Below, piece after piece: positions 20,319-32,337 of a stretch of DNA of 64,000 bases (positions are counted from its first letter, which is position 1; each line of letters opens with the position of its first letter). The stretch is from assembly GCA_963575745.1 (NCBI GenBank), contig CAUYUJ010017821.1, positions 159,489-223,488 of the forward strand. Direction: 5' to 3'. The notes beneath the pieces are model-generated. The model saw nothing but the letters and a program-made list of their open reading frames with translations, was not told where the DNA came from and ran no database searches. The translations under genes were made by a program, and so were the position numbers. This DNA comes from Prorocentrum cordatum. Lineage: Eukaryota; Sar; Dinophyceae; Prorocentrales; Prorocentraceae.

Positions 20319-21182
20319 CTAATACACGAAGTCACGCCCTGACCGCGGGAACTGCAGCTTCCGGAGCCTCCGTAGGTTGCGGAGGCCGCCCGCGTTGCAA
20401 ACGTAAGTACAGGGCCTCCAGAGCTTCGCAGGGATGAGTTCCTGGCCGAACGCCCCGCAGGCGGCGCAGAACACAACCGAGCGGTAGGTCTTCAGGCAGT
20501 GTGATTGCTCAACATCGGGCCAGACCGCTGGGCCCGCCTCGGCCCAGAGGGCCCAGGCGGGGCGCCTCGCGACCCAGACAATCCCGTCGTCGCTCTCGTC
20601 GTCGGCGTCGTCGGCGCCCTGTGGGCCGCCGTGCGGGGCGCAAGGGGCGATCGCGAGCGGGCCGGGCTGCTGGTCGGCGTGCGGGACAATCGCGAGGTCC
20701 GGCGCGGGCTGCTCCTGCTCCAGCTCCTCGGGCTCCTCGGGCGCGAACAACGGGGCCACCGCGGCCACCGCGGCGGCCCGCATCACCGCGGAGCGGTTCA
20801 ACTCCGGCAACTGCGGCCTGGCCCCGAGAAGCAACGCCGCCACCTGAGGCTGGTCGTCCAGCGGCACCTTCCCCCTCGCGTCGTACTCAAGATTCACGAA
20901 GCCATGCCCGTGGGCAGAGTCGAAGTGGACTTGGCGGTACGGCCGCGGCTGGCGGTCCTGGCGGCGCACCGCCACCGCCTGCGCAGCAGCGCGCGGCGAG
21001 CGGCTGCGCGCGTCCCGGGCGGCGCGCTGGGCGTCGATCTCGGCGAGGATCACTTCGGTGGGTCTGCCGCCCAGGAAGCGCCCGGGACCCCAGCCGATCG
21101 GGCCCCCGAAGTCAAGCGCCCCGCTCTCCACCTCCACGGTGCAGTCGCTGCTGCGCGCACGTCCACGCTGCGGGGCGGCCAT
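20319..21182 (-). CDS. Hypothetical Cys-containing protein from a probably retroposed gene
   Basis: 287 codons from MAAPQRGRARSS, with a good ATG context (GGCCATGGCC) and no intron. The N-terminal half is Ala/Arg-rich with VHFDSAHGHGFVNLEY; the middle is acidic and Pro-rich; the C-terminus has the pattern SHCLKTY, VVFCAACGAFG, LWRPCTYVCNAGG, LRNLRRLRKLQFPRSG, which looks like a small metal-binding fold followed by a basic tail. I cannot name the family. A near-perfect spliced-leader relic lies about 80 nt upstream in sense orientation, supporting origin by reverse transcription of a trans-spliced mRNA. Confidence 0.7.
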   Translation of the reverse strand: MAAPQRGRARSSDCTVEVESGALDFGGPIGWGPGRFLGGRPTEVILAEIDAQRAARDARSRSPRAAAQAVAVRRQDRQPRPYRQVHFDSAHGHGFVNLEYDARGKVPLDDQPQVAALLLGARPQLPELNRSAVMRAAAVAAVAPLFAPEEPEELEQEQPAPDLAIVPHADQQPGPLAIAPCAPHGGPQGADDADDESDDGIVWVARRPAWALWAEAGPAVWPDVEQSHCLKTYRSVVFCAACGAFGQELIPAKLWRPCTYVCNAGGLRNLRRLRKLQFPRSGRDFVY

Positions 21183-21263
21183 GGCCGGATGCCGAGGAGC
21201 CGATGGGCAGATGGGCCGTCGAGGAGTCGAGGCGGCGCGGGCAAGGCGCTGGGCACTGCAAAG

Positions 21264-21285
21264 CTTGAGCCCAAATAGCTACGGA
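21264..21285 (-). other. Relic dinoflagellate spliced-leader exon
   Basis: On the minus strand, TCCGTAGCTATTT followed by GGGCTCAAG matches 20 of 22 positions of the known dinoflagellate spliced leader (differences: one C to T, one T to G). It lies in the 5' leader of the 20319-21182 gene in sense orientation. Confidence 0.8.
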
Positions 21286-21354
21286 GACACGGAGACACAC
21301 GACGCGGCCCGACGGCCGCGGCGAGGCAACGAGAATCGCGACAGGGTCCAGGAG

Positions 21355-21565
21355 GTCAGTCCAGTCAGTCTGTCAGCTCTGTCAGCTCTGTAGCTCAGTT
21401 CAGTTCAGTCAGTCAGTCAATCAGTCAATCATCAATTTCATCAATCAGATAAATCATCAATCAGTCAGTCAGTCAGCAGCCAGACAGCCAGACAGCAGTC
21501 AGTCAGTCAGCCAGTCATTCAGTTAGTCAGACGACTCTCGGCCCCAGTTCAGTCTCAGTCAGTCA
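21355..21565. repeat. (CAGT)n-type tetranucleotide repeat
   Basis: Imperfect CAGT/CAAT repeats with minor CAGA/CAGC variants. Confidence 0.9.
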
Positions 21566-22116
21566 GCGTGTCAGTTCATCAACTCCGCCCGTTCTTGTGT
21601 TCCCCCCCTCGTGGCATCTCTTCTGTTATTCCACCATTTGCTAGCAGTCGGTCGGCCCGTCCGCCCGTCCGCCCATACGAGGTCGACGTCATGGGGATCA
21701 ACGGCGCAACGACCACGAGGTAGCCAGCGAGCCAGGCAGGGCGGGAGGGGAGGAGGGAAGGAGGGGAGGAGAGGAGGGGAGTCCGGGAGGAGGGGAGGGG
21801 GGGCGGCGGGGGGAGGGGGAAGGGAGGATGAAGGGATGAGACGAGACGGGAGGGAGGGGGGGGCGAGGACGCGATGACGTCGCTATTGCTGCCGCCGACG
21901 CGCCGACGCCACCGCTCCCGCCGCCCCCCCCCTTCCCGTCCCTCTCCATCTCTCCACCCCCTGCCAGCCGCCCATCCACCCTTCCCATCCACATCCACAC
22001 CCCTGCCCATGCCCATTCTGCCCACCCTTCCCCCTCTACCCCCTACCCACCCTCCCACTTATCATCTCCTCATCCCCTCCACATCATGTGGGACTCCACA
22101 TCCCCAAATTCATCAA
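21566..22116. other. Intergenic G-rich/C-rich low complexity
   Basis: GGGAGG-type purine runs to 21870 and CCCTCC/CATCC pyrimidine runs to 22080. No gene recognised. Confidence 0.5.
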
Positions 22117-22817
22117 TCAAATCCCCCCTCGGAGCGGCGGCAGGAAGGAAGGAGGCCAGCGAGCCTCGTCGATGCCGCCTGCCGCGCCGCCTGCCTTGAA
22201 CTCGTGCTCCAACTCGTGCATCATGTCGGCGTCGGACACGTCGCCGTCGGCCCAGAACGCAGCGCCGCCCGCGCCGCCCGGGGCAAGGGGGGGCCCAGCG
22301 CCGCCGCCGACAGGGCCGCCACCACCACCGCCGCCACCTTCTCCTCCTCCTCCACCACCTCCTCCACCGCCGCCTCCGCGTGGGGGTCGATCGTCCTTGT
22401 CCGCCGTGAGAACGACCTCCGATGCCTCCAGCACAAACTTCCCTAGCGGCCCATCATCGCCAGACTCGCCTGCATCATCCCACAACCACTGGACGACGTG
22501 CTTCACAACGTGGGCACGACCACCAAGCTTAGCATCGTCATGAAGCTCACAGAGAACGTCCCACGACATGTCAAAAGCAAGTGGGTCGTGGAATCTGAAG
22601 TATCTGTCACCACCGTCACCGACAGCAATCACGCTCGCGACTGCGAGCGTCGTTTCAGTGAAATTCTTATCGACCGGCAAGTACACGAAATAACGTTCTT
22701 TACACATCATGAGACCGCCTGCCAAGTCACCAAGCTCACGCGAGAAACACACCGTGCAATCAATGGCAGGGAAAGCTTTGTGCAACTGGCGCCTGTAGTG
22801 GCAGATCAACAACTGCA
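22117..22817 (-). CDS. Partial exon of an unrecognised host gene, next to the gap
   Basis: The frame enters from the assembly gap with LICHYRRQLHKAFPAIDCTVCFSRELGDLAG, then ERYFVYLPVDKNFTETTLAVASVI and HVVKHVVQWLWDDAG, before a poly-Gly region encoded by GGC/GGT triplets (about 22280-22400). The balanced composition before the Gly run supports real coding sequence. No domain recognised. It is on the same strand as the exons at 23-25 kb and is probably the 3' part of that gene. Confidence 0.45.
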
Positions 22818-22917
22818 NNNNNNNNNNNNNNNNNNNNNNNNNNNNNNNNNNNNNNNNNNNNNNNNNNNNNNNNNNNNNNNNNNNNNNNNNNNNNNNNNNN
22901 NNNNNNNNNNNNNNNNN
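22818..22917. other. Assembly gap (100 N)
   Basis: A run of exactly 100 N, the usual placeholder for a gap of unknown length. GA repeats at its right edge (22918-22947) probably caused the break. Confidence 1.
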
Positions 22918-22951
<34 letters not shown>

Positions 22952-23039
22952 GTGAGGGGATGGGGGACGGGGTTGCAAGGATATACAGAGGTGCATGTGA
23001 CTAGAGGATTGAAGGAGTGAGAGGAGAAGCAGGAAGCAC

Positions 23040-23327
23040 GCCTACGCCAGCGTGGTCTGTCACATGCACGGTATGCAACAAGCCGTTCTGCAGCTTCGCA
23101 CTGTTCCAGACTGCAGAGTTAGTCGCGTCTGCCCTCCAGAAATGACCTATAACATGATAGTGGAACCCTGAAGCAGGAGGCATTCGCAGAGGTGTGGTAA
23201 TGACGCGTTCACACTCGTGATGGAATAATCGGGACGCGCCCACCCACGCTCCCGAGAGCAACCGTTCATAACGAAGCACAGAGTTTTGGCTGATATCTTC
23301 CAACAGCGCTGCCCCAATATCACATGC
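23040..23327 (-). CDS. Host gene exon, hypothetical
   Basis: After an acceptor-like TTGCAG the frame reads CDIGAALLEDISQNSVLRYE, then GAWVGASRLFHHECERVI and HVIGHFWRADATNSAVWN. It joins in frame to the exon ending at 23516 if the shared G at the junction is counted once. The right-hand end near 23050 meets a possible GC donor. Function unknown. Confidence 0.5.
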
Positions 23328-23515
23328 TGCAACCGATGCCAGGCAGTACCAAGAGGGCCGCGCCACCAGGGGCCCCAGGACCAGGCCCCCAGGTCGGGCC
23401 CCAGGACCCCAAGGAACCGAAGAAACCCTAGAAACCTCGGGGGGGCAGAGCCCACGGACCCACTGGCCATCGGCCAAATGGAACCCCCGTGTGGCGCGAC
23501 CCCCTTTGGCACTGC

Positions 23516-23752
23516 CTGAGATGACATCGAACGGCGAAGTGCGACGGCGATCTTAGAACGAAATGTCAGATGCTTCTGCGCACGCACCGCCTCTCCAGGT
23601 CTCCTCTCAACAATAAACATGTCATTCTCATTCTCGCCGTCGCCGTCGCCAGCAACGATTGCGCCTTCGCCTGCCCATCTGGCCACATGCTTCTTTGCCA
23701 CGCGCAACCGCCGGGCGAGCTCCAGGATCTCCTGGTCGCGCTCGAGGGTCAC
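23516..23752 (-). CDS. Host gene exon, hypothetical
   Basis: Starts after CCTCGCAG at 23753 with VTLERDQEILELARRLRVA, continues through an acidic DGDGENEND patch and FRSKIAVALRRSMSSQ, and stops at CTCAG followed by GCAGTG, a GC-type donor. Upstream it joins the 24038 exon in phase 0 across a C-rich 285-bp intron. Confidence 0.55.
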
Positions 23753-24037
23753 CTGCGAGGGTGAGGGCGCCGCGCCGAGCGGCGCCGCGGCGCGTAGCGC
23801 AGGGGGGCGGGCGGGGCGAGGGGGGAGGGGGAGGGGCCCCGGGGAGGGGGGATGGAGGAGAGGGGGGCGGGAGGGGATGGGGAGGGGAGGGGGAGGGAGG
23901 GAGGGGGAAGGAGAGGGGAGGAGAGGGGGAGAGGGACAGGGAGGGGGAGGGAGGGGGGGGCGCCTCAGTCCAAGGTCCCAGGAAGCAAGGAAGCACAGCA
24001 GAGAGAGATAGAGAGAGCGATGGGGGGGCAAGCGGAC

Positions 24038-24098
24038 CTCGACCAGAAGCGCGTGGTCCATCATGGCGTAGTCCTCCCGGCGCATGATGGGGACGCGC
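24038..24098 (-). CDS. Short host gene exon, hypothetical
   Basis: Encodes MRREDYAMMDHALLVE and ends at GTCGAG followed by GTCCGC, a GT donor. The following intron (23753-24037) is largely polypyrimidine on the minus strand and ends in AG. The upstream exon may be the frame at 25036-25374. Confidence 0.5.
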
Positions 24099-24109
24099 CT
24101 CGCGGAGCG

Positions 24110-24593
24110 CGGAGGCGCACCACCTCCTCCTCCTCAGTATCCTCCCATCCTCTCATCCTCCCTCATCATAAAGATCCTCCTCGTCACCACATTCCTCCGC
24201 TACTCTGCCTCATCCCCTCCTCCACCACTCCACATCATCCTCATCCTCATCCACAACAACACTCATTCTCCGCCTCATCTCCTCATCGCATCATCTCCTC
24301 CTCCTCCTCCTCCTCAGCACCCCCCTCCTCATCATCCTATCCTCCTCATCCTCCGCCTCATCCGCCTCATCCTCCTCATCCGCCTTCTCCTCCTCCGCCT
24401 CCTCCTCCTCCGCATCCTCCTCATCCTCCTCCTCATTCTCCTCCTCATCATCCTCCCTCCTCCTCGCCCTCTGCCCCTCCCCCATCCTCATCCTCCGCAT
24501 CTCTCCTCTCATCGCATCCGCCACTCCGCCCTCCTCATCTCCTCCTGTTCCGCCCCCTCATCCTTCTCATCATCATCATCATCATCATCATCG

Positions 24594-24632
<39 letters not shown>

Positions 24633-24900
24633 CATCGTCATCATCATATCGTCATCAGCATCCCTACCCTCATCCCTCCTCACTCCTCCTCCTCCTCCTC
24701 CTCCTCGTCCTCCTCCTCCTCCTCCTCCTCCTCCTCTGCCGCCTCCCTCCTCTCCCTCGCCCTAATTAACTCATCATCCTCTCCCCCCTCCTCACTCATC
24801 CTTCATCCTCTTGGCGGCCCCCTAGCGGCGCCGCCGCCTCAGCCTTATCCTACTCCTCCTCCTCCTCCTCCTCCTCCTCCTCCTCCTCCACCTCAGCATC
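24110..24900. repeat. (TCC)n/(TCA)n pyrimidine-rich triplet tract
   Basis: TCC and ATC triplets, including pure ATC at 24560-24630 and TCC at 24685-24735 and 24850-24890. Ser/Pro/His/Ile frames here are repeat artefacts; it may be intronic to the flanking minus-strand gene. Confidence 0.9.
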
Positions 24901-24984
24901 ATCCCCCCCATGGGGGGGCCTCAACGTGTTGGTGCCCCCCACCAACGCCACGCCGGCAGCACGCGGCACCACCGCCGCCGAAGG

Positions 24985-25374
24985 CGGCTCCGATGCCACC
25001 AGCGCTGCTGGGGGGGCTGGCGGCGGCGCCGGCAGAGGCGGCCCAGACTGCACGCAGTTCCTAACGATGGCCTCCCACACGACGGCCTCGACATCGACGT
25101 TCACGAAATGCAGCGCGAGCGGCGCCATAATAAGTGCGCGCATGCCTGCCGGAGCGGGTGGCATAGTCGCGGCGACCGACGCGCGCCTGATGGCGGCCCG
25201 AGCCGCGGGGTACCCCACCCGCCCAAACGTGGAGACCAGCTCCTCTAAGGAAGCCTCCTGGATCACCAACTCGTTGGACGGGGGGGGGGCGCGGGCGGCT
25301 CGAGTCACGACGATGAGCTCGAGACGCCTGCTCTCCAGCGGGCCGAGCGAACGCCGATCCCGAAGGGCCGCCAT
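24985..25374 (-). CDS. Putative first exon of the host gene
   Basis: From MAALRDRRSLGP (ATG at 25374, context GCCATGGCGG) the frame reads through LELIVVTRAARA, NELVIQEASLEELVSTFGRVGYPAARAAIRRA and LALHFVNVDVEAVVWEAIVRNCVQSG before a Pro-rich end leading into an Asp/Glu-coding triplet repeat. Orientation and spacing fit the first exon of the gene at 22.1-24.1 kb; no splice link can be proven. No domain recognised. Confidence 0.45.
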
Positions 25375-25599
25375 GGCCGCCCCATGGCTGGCCCGCAACA
25401 GCGGCGCGCCGCAAAGGGACGGGGTGAGAGGCGGGCGTCGCCCCCCCCCCCTCCTTCCTAGACGGCCATTGCCGCTGCTCTCACTCGGCCCCCTTGCCGG
25501 CGCGCCGCCTCCCCGCCCGCTCGGGCGCAGGCCGCGGCCCCGCGCGATCCAGAGTGGCGGCGTCGCGGCACGGCGAAACCTCGCGCCCGCGCCCCCGCG

Positions 25600-25775
25600 C
25601 CCCCCTGGGGGGAGGGAGCGGGGGGAGGAGGGAAGGAGGTAGGAGGAGGAGGGAAGGAGAGGAGGAGGGAAGGAGAGGAGGAGAGACGAGGAGGGAAGTA
25701 GAGGAGGCGGACGCAGAGGAGGAGGGAAGGAGAGGAGGAGGGAAGGAGATAGGAGGAGGAGGGCAGGAGGTCATT
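25600..25775. repeat. GGA-rich purine tract
   Basis: GGAGGAGGGAAGGA-type repeats. Confidence 0.85.
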
Positions 25776-26095
25776 TCCTCCTCTTTGGTATATTTACCTG
25801 TCATCACGGCTCCCCCTCACATTCCCCATCGCCGCCATATACACACCAACGTCGTCATTTTCCTACCCATCCTCGCCCTTCCCCTACCGCTGTAAACCTC
25901 AAAATGCGATGCTGATGTGTGTGAGTTTGGTGCGATCGCAGTGTTGGTTTTGCTCTGAGCGTGAATGTACGGTGCTCAGTGTGCTTGGGTCGCGATTCGG
26001 CGATTGCTAGATTTTGCTATAACTGCGAAGGCGAAGGTGCCGTTTTCCACCATTCTCAAGTTGTGAAACTGCTAAGATCGTTGGTACTCACTATC

Positions 26096-27873
26096 TTAAC
26101 AAGCCCAACATGGGGAAGCTGTTTCGTTCACTTCGCAGGTCGTTCGGGTCAGTACATACAGGGGAATTGGAACTACCCAGTCGTTGCTTGTGCTCTGGGC
26201 GCCAGGCGCGTTTGGAGATCCCCTTTCCCCGTCGCCCTCGCCCCGGTGACGCAGCGGTTTCTTCCGCGCGCATTCATCGCAGCGCTTAGCGCCCGAATCC
26301 AGAGGAGCATCGCACGTGTGTTTCAGGCAACTCATGTATACATCAGACGATGGTCGCATACAAACGTGACATATCTGCTTCGAGGGGACAGATCGCGCAC
26401 CTGTTCTCAACGTACTTTTTTCTCGGATCAGGCCGAGCAACAGTTGGAGTGGGAGGCGGCTCAACGTGCGTCGGCTGTGCCGTTGTTGAGTTAACCTCTT
26501 TTCCATTCGTCGCTGCTCGAGGTCAGACTTCAACCTTCTGTGTTCTTCGCTCACGGCCCGATTTGCAGTGGCGCTGCTTCTTGCGTGCCCCTCTGCTTGC
26601 CCCTTCAAACGATCCAAGGCCTCGACCATATTATTCTGGTCCTCTGCCCTGGTCGCCTGGGTTTTCTGTTCCTGTTCTCCACGGTCTCGCAACGTTTCTG
26701 ATTTCGCCCTTTCGGCCGCCAGTCTCGCAGCTTCGCGCTGATTTCGGAGTTCCTGATTTTCTCGCGCCGCCTTTTCCCGTGCCTTTATTTCTCCTTCCCG
26801 CCTCGCAGCATCAGCCATCTCTCTATTAGCAGTAATTTCTCTTTCTGCTTCTGTTGAGAGTCGATCACCAGCTTTTTTTGCCATATTCTGAATCATTAAC
26901 TTCTCATTCTCCTCCTGAACAAGGCGCCTATTCGCTTCGTGCGCGACGCCTGCCGCATTGGCCTCAGCACGCCGCATCATCTCATGCGCGCATCTTCGAC
27001 AACGACGGTCTCCTCGAGCTCCGTCCTCTGCGCAATAATTTGTTTTTCGGCCTCAGAATTCGCAAGTCGACGTTGGGCCTCTTCGGCCGCCTGCCACTTG
27101 ACTTGCACCTCAGCAAGAATTTGTTGCATACGTGCACTCGCAGCCCAATTGCTCTCGATGTTGTCAATTCCTTTCGCTCCATTCCTGGATCGCAAAATGA
27201 TGGCAAGTATGCTCTTCCATCGTGATGCAATCGTTACAGAGCCACGCTAGGCTATACTTGATGCAAACATCCGAGCAATGAGAACACACTGGTCTTCGAC
27301 ATGAACCCCCTGTTTGTGCGCTTTCCCTGGACACCGATTCCCTATGCAGGAAGGGCACATTGGGCCGGCATCCCAGCAAACTTCCAGTGCCGAAAAACTG
27401 CTGGTGGTCCTATTTGTTGAGGTGCTTGGCGAATCAAAGACATTAAACCCTCTGGAGCTGGAACGCCCGGTCCTGGGGGCCTTGCTGGATCGTCCCCTCT
27501 CGCTATTGTGGGTAGGCGCGTGCTCTTCTCTTGTCCTCATACCCCTCTATGAGTTATCCACATCCATGTTCATTGCCCTTTCATCTCGCTGATCCTGAAC
27601 GACAAGCTCGTCAAGTTCTGGTACTCTATCTCTGCCCGTTCTGGGAAGCGAGAACTCGGGCGATACATTCAAGTCGTCGTTTTCACACTTTGACTTCTTC
27701 GTCAATGGATGAGGAGCCGTCCCTGTAGGCTCCCGCGCATCCCTTATTGTGCGTGCAGCGTCGGGGGAGTCTCTTATCGGCTGTGCCGATGAGCACCCAC
27801 CTTGGGTTAGCCTTTCTTCATCTCGTCTTTCATCGTCTGAATCAAGAATGGCTTTCTGACTTGCCTTATGCAT
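26096..27873 (-). pseudogene. Frameshifted Cys-rich / coiled-coil gene relic
   Basis: Consecutive minus-strand frames carry one apparent protein broken by frameshifts near 27300, 27180 and 26985 and a stop near 27547. Order: an acidic segment (27547-27873); CPSCIGNRCPGKAHKQG (27340); VCSHCSDVCIKYSLAWLCNDC (27270); a coiled coil with QQILAEVQVKWQAAEEAQRRL and the long EAEREITANREMADAARREG stretch (26600-27195); then CHVCMRPSSDVYMSCLKHTC and KRCDECARKK near 26330. CxxC pairs suggest zinc knuckles. No family recognised. Introns instead of frameshifts are possible but I see no clear borders. Confidence 0.5.
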
Positions 27874-28117
27874 TGCTTGATCATGAACAGGGTTGGCACA
27901 TCAATCAAGCAGAGGTTCAAGATGAAACGAAGGGCGGGGGAAAGTGTGAAATCGAGCATACCCCTCACTCGTTTCCATTGAGTGGGAACTATATTCTTCA
28001 GACTGCAGATCGATCACATATTCACCCTGTCCATGCAATGCGTATCGGACAGCATCCGCGGTACCCACACGTTCAACGCCCGATACCTCGAAGAGATCGG
28101 TATCCAGCTACGCTTCC

Positions 28118-28166
28118 ATCTCAATATACATATATATATACACATATATATATATATATATACACC
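28118..28166. repeat. (TA)n/(CATA)n microsatellite
   Basis: ATATACATATATATATAC-type sequence. Confidence 0.9.
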
Positions 28167-29338
28167 TATACGACCACCCTTCGGGTGATAGGGAGGTTCG
28201 GGGGGGGGAGGAACCAACGTCTCACTCGATCGGTCTCACTATCGATCTCAGCATCGGCCTCGCTCGATCAATCTCATCGATCGATCTCACAATCGATCTC
28301 ACTCGATCTATCTCATAATTGATACGAATATCGATCTCTCAATCGATCTCACAATCGATATCACATTCGGTCTCACTATCGATCTCACTATCAATATCAC
28401 AACCGCTATCACAATCAACGTCATCATCATCATCAACAACAACATCAACATCATCATCATCATCATCATCACCAACATCATCATAATCGGGATGCCGTCC
28501 TCATCATCAACACCAACATCATCATCACGGTAATCAGCATCATCGGGACACCACCATTATCATCATCGTCATCACCATCATCACAATCATCATCATCATC
28601 AACATCATCATCATCAGCAGCATCGGGACACAGTCATCGTCATCATCAGCAGCAGAATCATCATCGGGACACCATCATGGTCACCATCGTTATGATCATC
28701 ATCATCATCGGGACACCGTCCTCATCATCTCATCATCATCATCGACATCATCATCATCATCAACATCATCATCAGCATCATCACCATCATCGTCATCATC
28801 GGGGCACCATCATCATCATTACCAACATCAGCATCAACATCATCATCATCATCACCATCGGGACGCCATCATCATCAACATCATCATCATCACCATCAGA
28901 ATAATAATCATCATCGGGACGCCATAATCATCATCAACCTCATCATCATCCACATCATCATCATCGGGACAAAATCATAATCAGCATCATCAACATCAAC
29001 ATCATCATACTCATCATCATCATCGGGAAGCCATCATCTTCATCATCATGATCATCAACATAATCATCATGATCCTCATCATCCTCATCATCGGTACACC
29101 ATCAGCATCATCATCATCATCGTCATCATCATCATCATCGACATCATCATCGTCATCATCATCATCGATATCATCATCATCGGGACACCATCATCATATC
29201 ATCGTCATCATCATCGTCCTCATCGTCCTCATCATCATCAGCATCATTATCATCATCATCGTCATCATCATCATCAGCATCATCATCACCATCACCATCA
29301 CCATCACCACCATCATCATCAACATCATCATCATCATC

Positions 29339-29372
<34 letters not shown>

Positions 29373-29375
29373 GAC

Positions 29376-29433
<58 letters not shown>

Positions 29434-29809
29434 GCGGGACACCGCGGACCACCGGGAGACACCGCGGGGCACCGCGGGACACCGCGGGACACCGCGGGAC
29501 ACCGGCGGGACACCGGCGGGACACCGCGCGCCACCGGCCGCCCAGAAGAGACACATTTGGTCCGGCCGCGCCTCAGCCACAGGGACACCGACAGGACACC
29601 AGCGGGACACCGGCGGGACACCGCGCGCCACCTGCCGCTCGGCGGAGAATGATTTGGTCCAGCCGCGCCTCAGCCACAGGAGACTTTCCTCTCGCCCGCC
29701 CACGCAGCTTCGCCTCGCCCGCACGGCACGCACAAACACGAAACCGAAATCGATTTCCCGGTAGGGGGGCTCTCCGTTCCACTTCGATCTCACCCCCTCA
29801 CCTCCGATA
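28165..29809. repeat. Tandem large repeat, unit 1 (1645 bp)
   Basis: Begins with a header containing CCTATACGACCACCC and a hairpin CACCC-TTC-GGGTG, then CTCACTCGATCG-type 8-12-mers, ~1 kb of ATC triplets punctuated by CGGGACACC, a (CGCGGGACACC)n block, and a conserved tail with GGTCCGGCCGCGCCTCAGCC and GAAATCGATTTCCCGG. ORFs inside are repeat artefacts. Confidence 0.85.
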
Positions 29810-30853
29810 CCTATACGACCACCCTTCGGGTGATAAGGAGGTTCGGGGGGGGGAGGAACCAACGTCTCACTCGATCGGTCTCACTATCGGTCACAGTATC
29901 GGTCTCGCTCGATCGATCTCCCTCGATCGATCTCACAATCGATCTCACTCGATCTATCTCACAATTGATTTGACTATCGATCTCACAATCGATCTCACAA
30001 TCGATATCACATTCGGACTCACAATCGATTTAACTATCGATGTCACTATCGATATCACAACCGCTCTCACAATCAACGTCATCATCATCATCATCATCAA
30101 CAACAACATCGACATCAACATCATCATCACCAACATCATCATAGTCGGGACACCGTCCTCATCATCAACACCAATATCATCATCATCATCATCACGGTCA
30201 TCAACATCATCGGGACACCACCATCATCATCATCATCACCATCATGACAATCATCATCATCAACATCATCATCATCATCAGCATCGGGACACAGTCATCG
30301 TCATCATCATCATCAGCATCGTCATCGGGACACCATCATGATCACCATCGTTAGCATCATCATCATCATCATCACCATCACCACCATCATCATCGGAACA
30401 CCATCATCATCATCATCTCATCCTCATCATCGACATCATCATCATCAGCATCATCAACATCATCATCAGCATCATCATCATCGTCGTCATCATCGGGGCA
30501 CCATGATCATCATTAACAACATCAGCATCAACATCACCATCATCATCATCATCATCATCACCATCGGGACGCCATCATCATCAACATCATCACAATCACC
30601 ATCAGAATAATCATCATCACCCTGACGCCATAATCATCATCAACCTCATCATCATCAACATCATCATCATCGGGACACAATCATAATCAGCATCATCAAC
30701 ATCAACATCATCATACTCATCACCATCGGGACACCATCATCGTCATCATCATGATCATCAACATAATCATCATGATCATCATCATCCTCATCATCGGGAC
30801 ACCATCAGCATCATCATCATCATCATCGTCATCATCATCATCATCATCGACAT

Positions 30854-30889
<36 letters not shown>

Positions 30890-31018
30890 GGTACACCATC
30901 ATCATCATATCATCATCATCATCATCGTCCTCATCATCATCATCAGCAGCATCACCATCATCATCATCGACGTCATCATCATCAGCAGCATCATCATCAT
31001 CATCAGCATCACCATCAC

Positions 31019-31057
<39 letters not shown>

Positions 31058-31080
31058 TTCATCATCAGCATCATCAACAA

Positions 31081-31114
<34 letters not shown>

Positions 31115-31460
31115 GCGGGACACCGCGGGACACCGGCGGGACACCGCGGGGCACCGCGGGACACCGCGGGACTTTCGCGGGACACCGCGGGCCACCGGCC
31201 GCCCGGAAGGGAATCATTTGGTCCGGCCGCGCCTCAGCCACACGGGACTTTCGCGGGACGCCGGCGGGGCACCGCGGGCCACCGGCCGCCCGAAAGGGAA
31301 TCATTTGGTCCGGCCGCGCATCAGCCACGGGAGACTTTCTCTCGCCCGCCCGCGCAGTTTTGCCTCGCCCGCACGCACGGCACGCACGAACACGAAACCG
31401 AAATCGATTTTCCGGTAGGGGGGCTCTCCGTTCCACTTCGATCTCACCCCCTCACCTCCG
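29810..31460. repeat. Tandem large repeat, unit 2
   Basis: Same header, ATC-rich body, CGCGGGACACC block (duplicated here around 31110-31300) and tail as unit 1. Confidence 0.85.
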
Positions 31461-32171
31461 ATCGATATCACAACCGCTCTCACAATCAACGTCATCATCA
31501 TCATCATCAACAACAACAACAACATCAACATCATCATCGCCAACATCATCATAATCGGGACACCGTCCTCATCATCAACACCAAAATCATCATCATCATC
31601 ACGGTCATCAACATCATCGGGGCACCACCATCATCATCATCATCATCATCATCACAATCATCATCATCAGCATCGTCATCATCAGCAACATCGGGACACA
31701 GTCATCGTCATCATCATCATCATCAGCACCAGCATCATCATCGGGACACCATCGTGATCACCATCGTCATCATCATCATCATCATCATCATCGGGACACC
31801 ATCATCATCATCTTATCATGATCATCGACATCGTCATCATCAACATCATCACGAGTATCATCATCATCATCATCTTGGCACCATCATCATTACTAACATT
31901 AACATCAACATCATCATCATCATCATCACCATCATCGGGACGCCATCATCATCAACATCATCATCATCACCATAATAATGATCATCATCATCGGGACGCC
32001 ATAACCATCATCAACCTCATCATCATCAACATCATCATCATCGGGACACAATCATAATCAGCATCATCAACATAAACATCATCATGCCCATCATCATCGG
32101 GACACCACCGTCGTCATCATCATGATCATCAACATAATCATCATGATCATCATCATCCTCATCATCGGGAC

Positions 32172-32202
<31 letters not shown>

Positions 32203-32303
32203 GCAGCATCATCATCATCGTCATCATCATCATCGGGACACCATCATCCTCACATCATCACCATCATCGTCATCATCAGCAGCATCATCATCAGCAGCAT
32301 CAC

Positions 32304-32337
<34 letters not shown>

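Noticed and set aside
24084-25064. 326-codon Ser/Pro-rich plus-strand ORF
   Set aside because: Product of TCC/ATC repeats; the credible coding signal in this region is on the minus strand.
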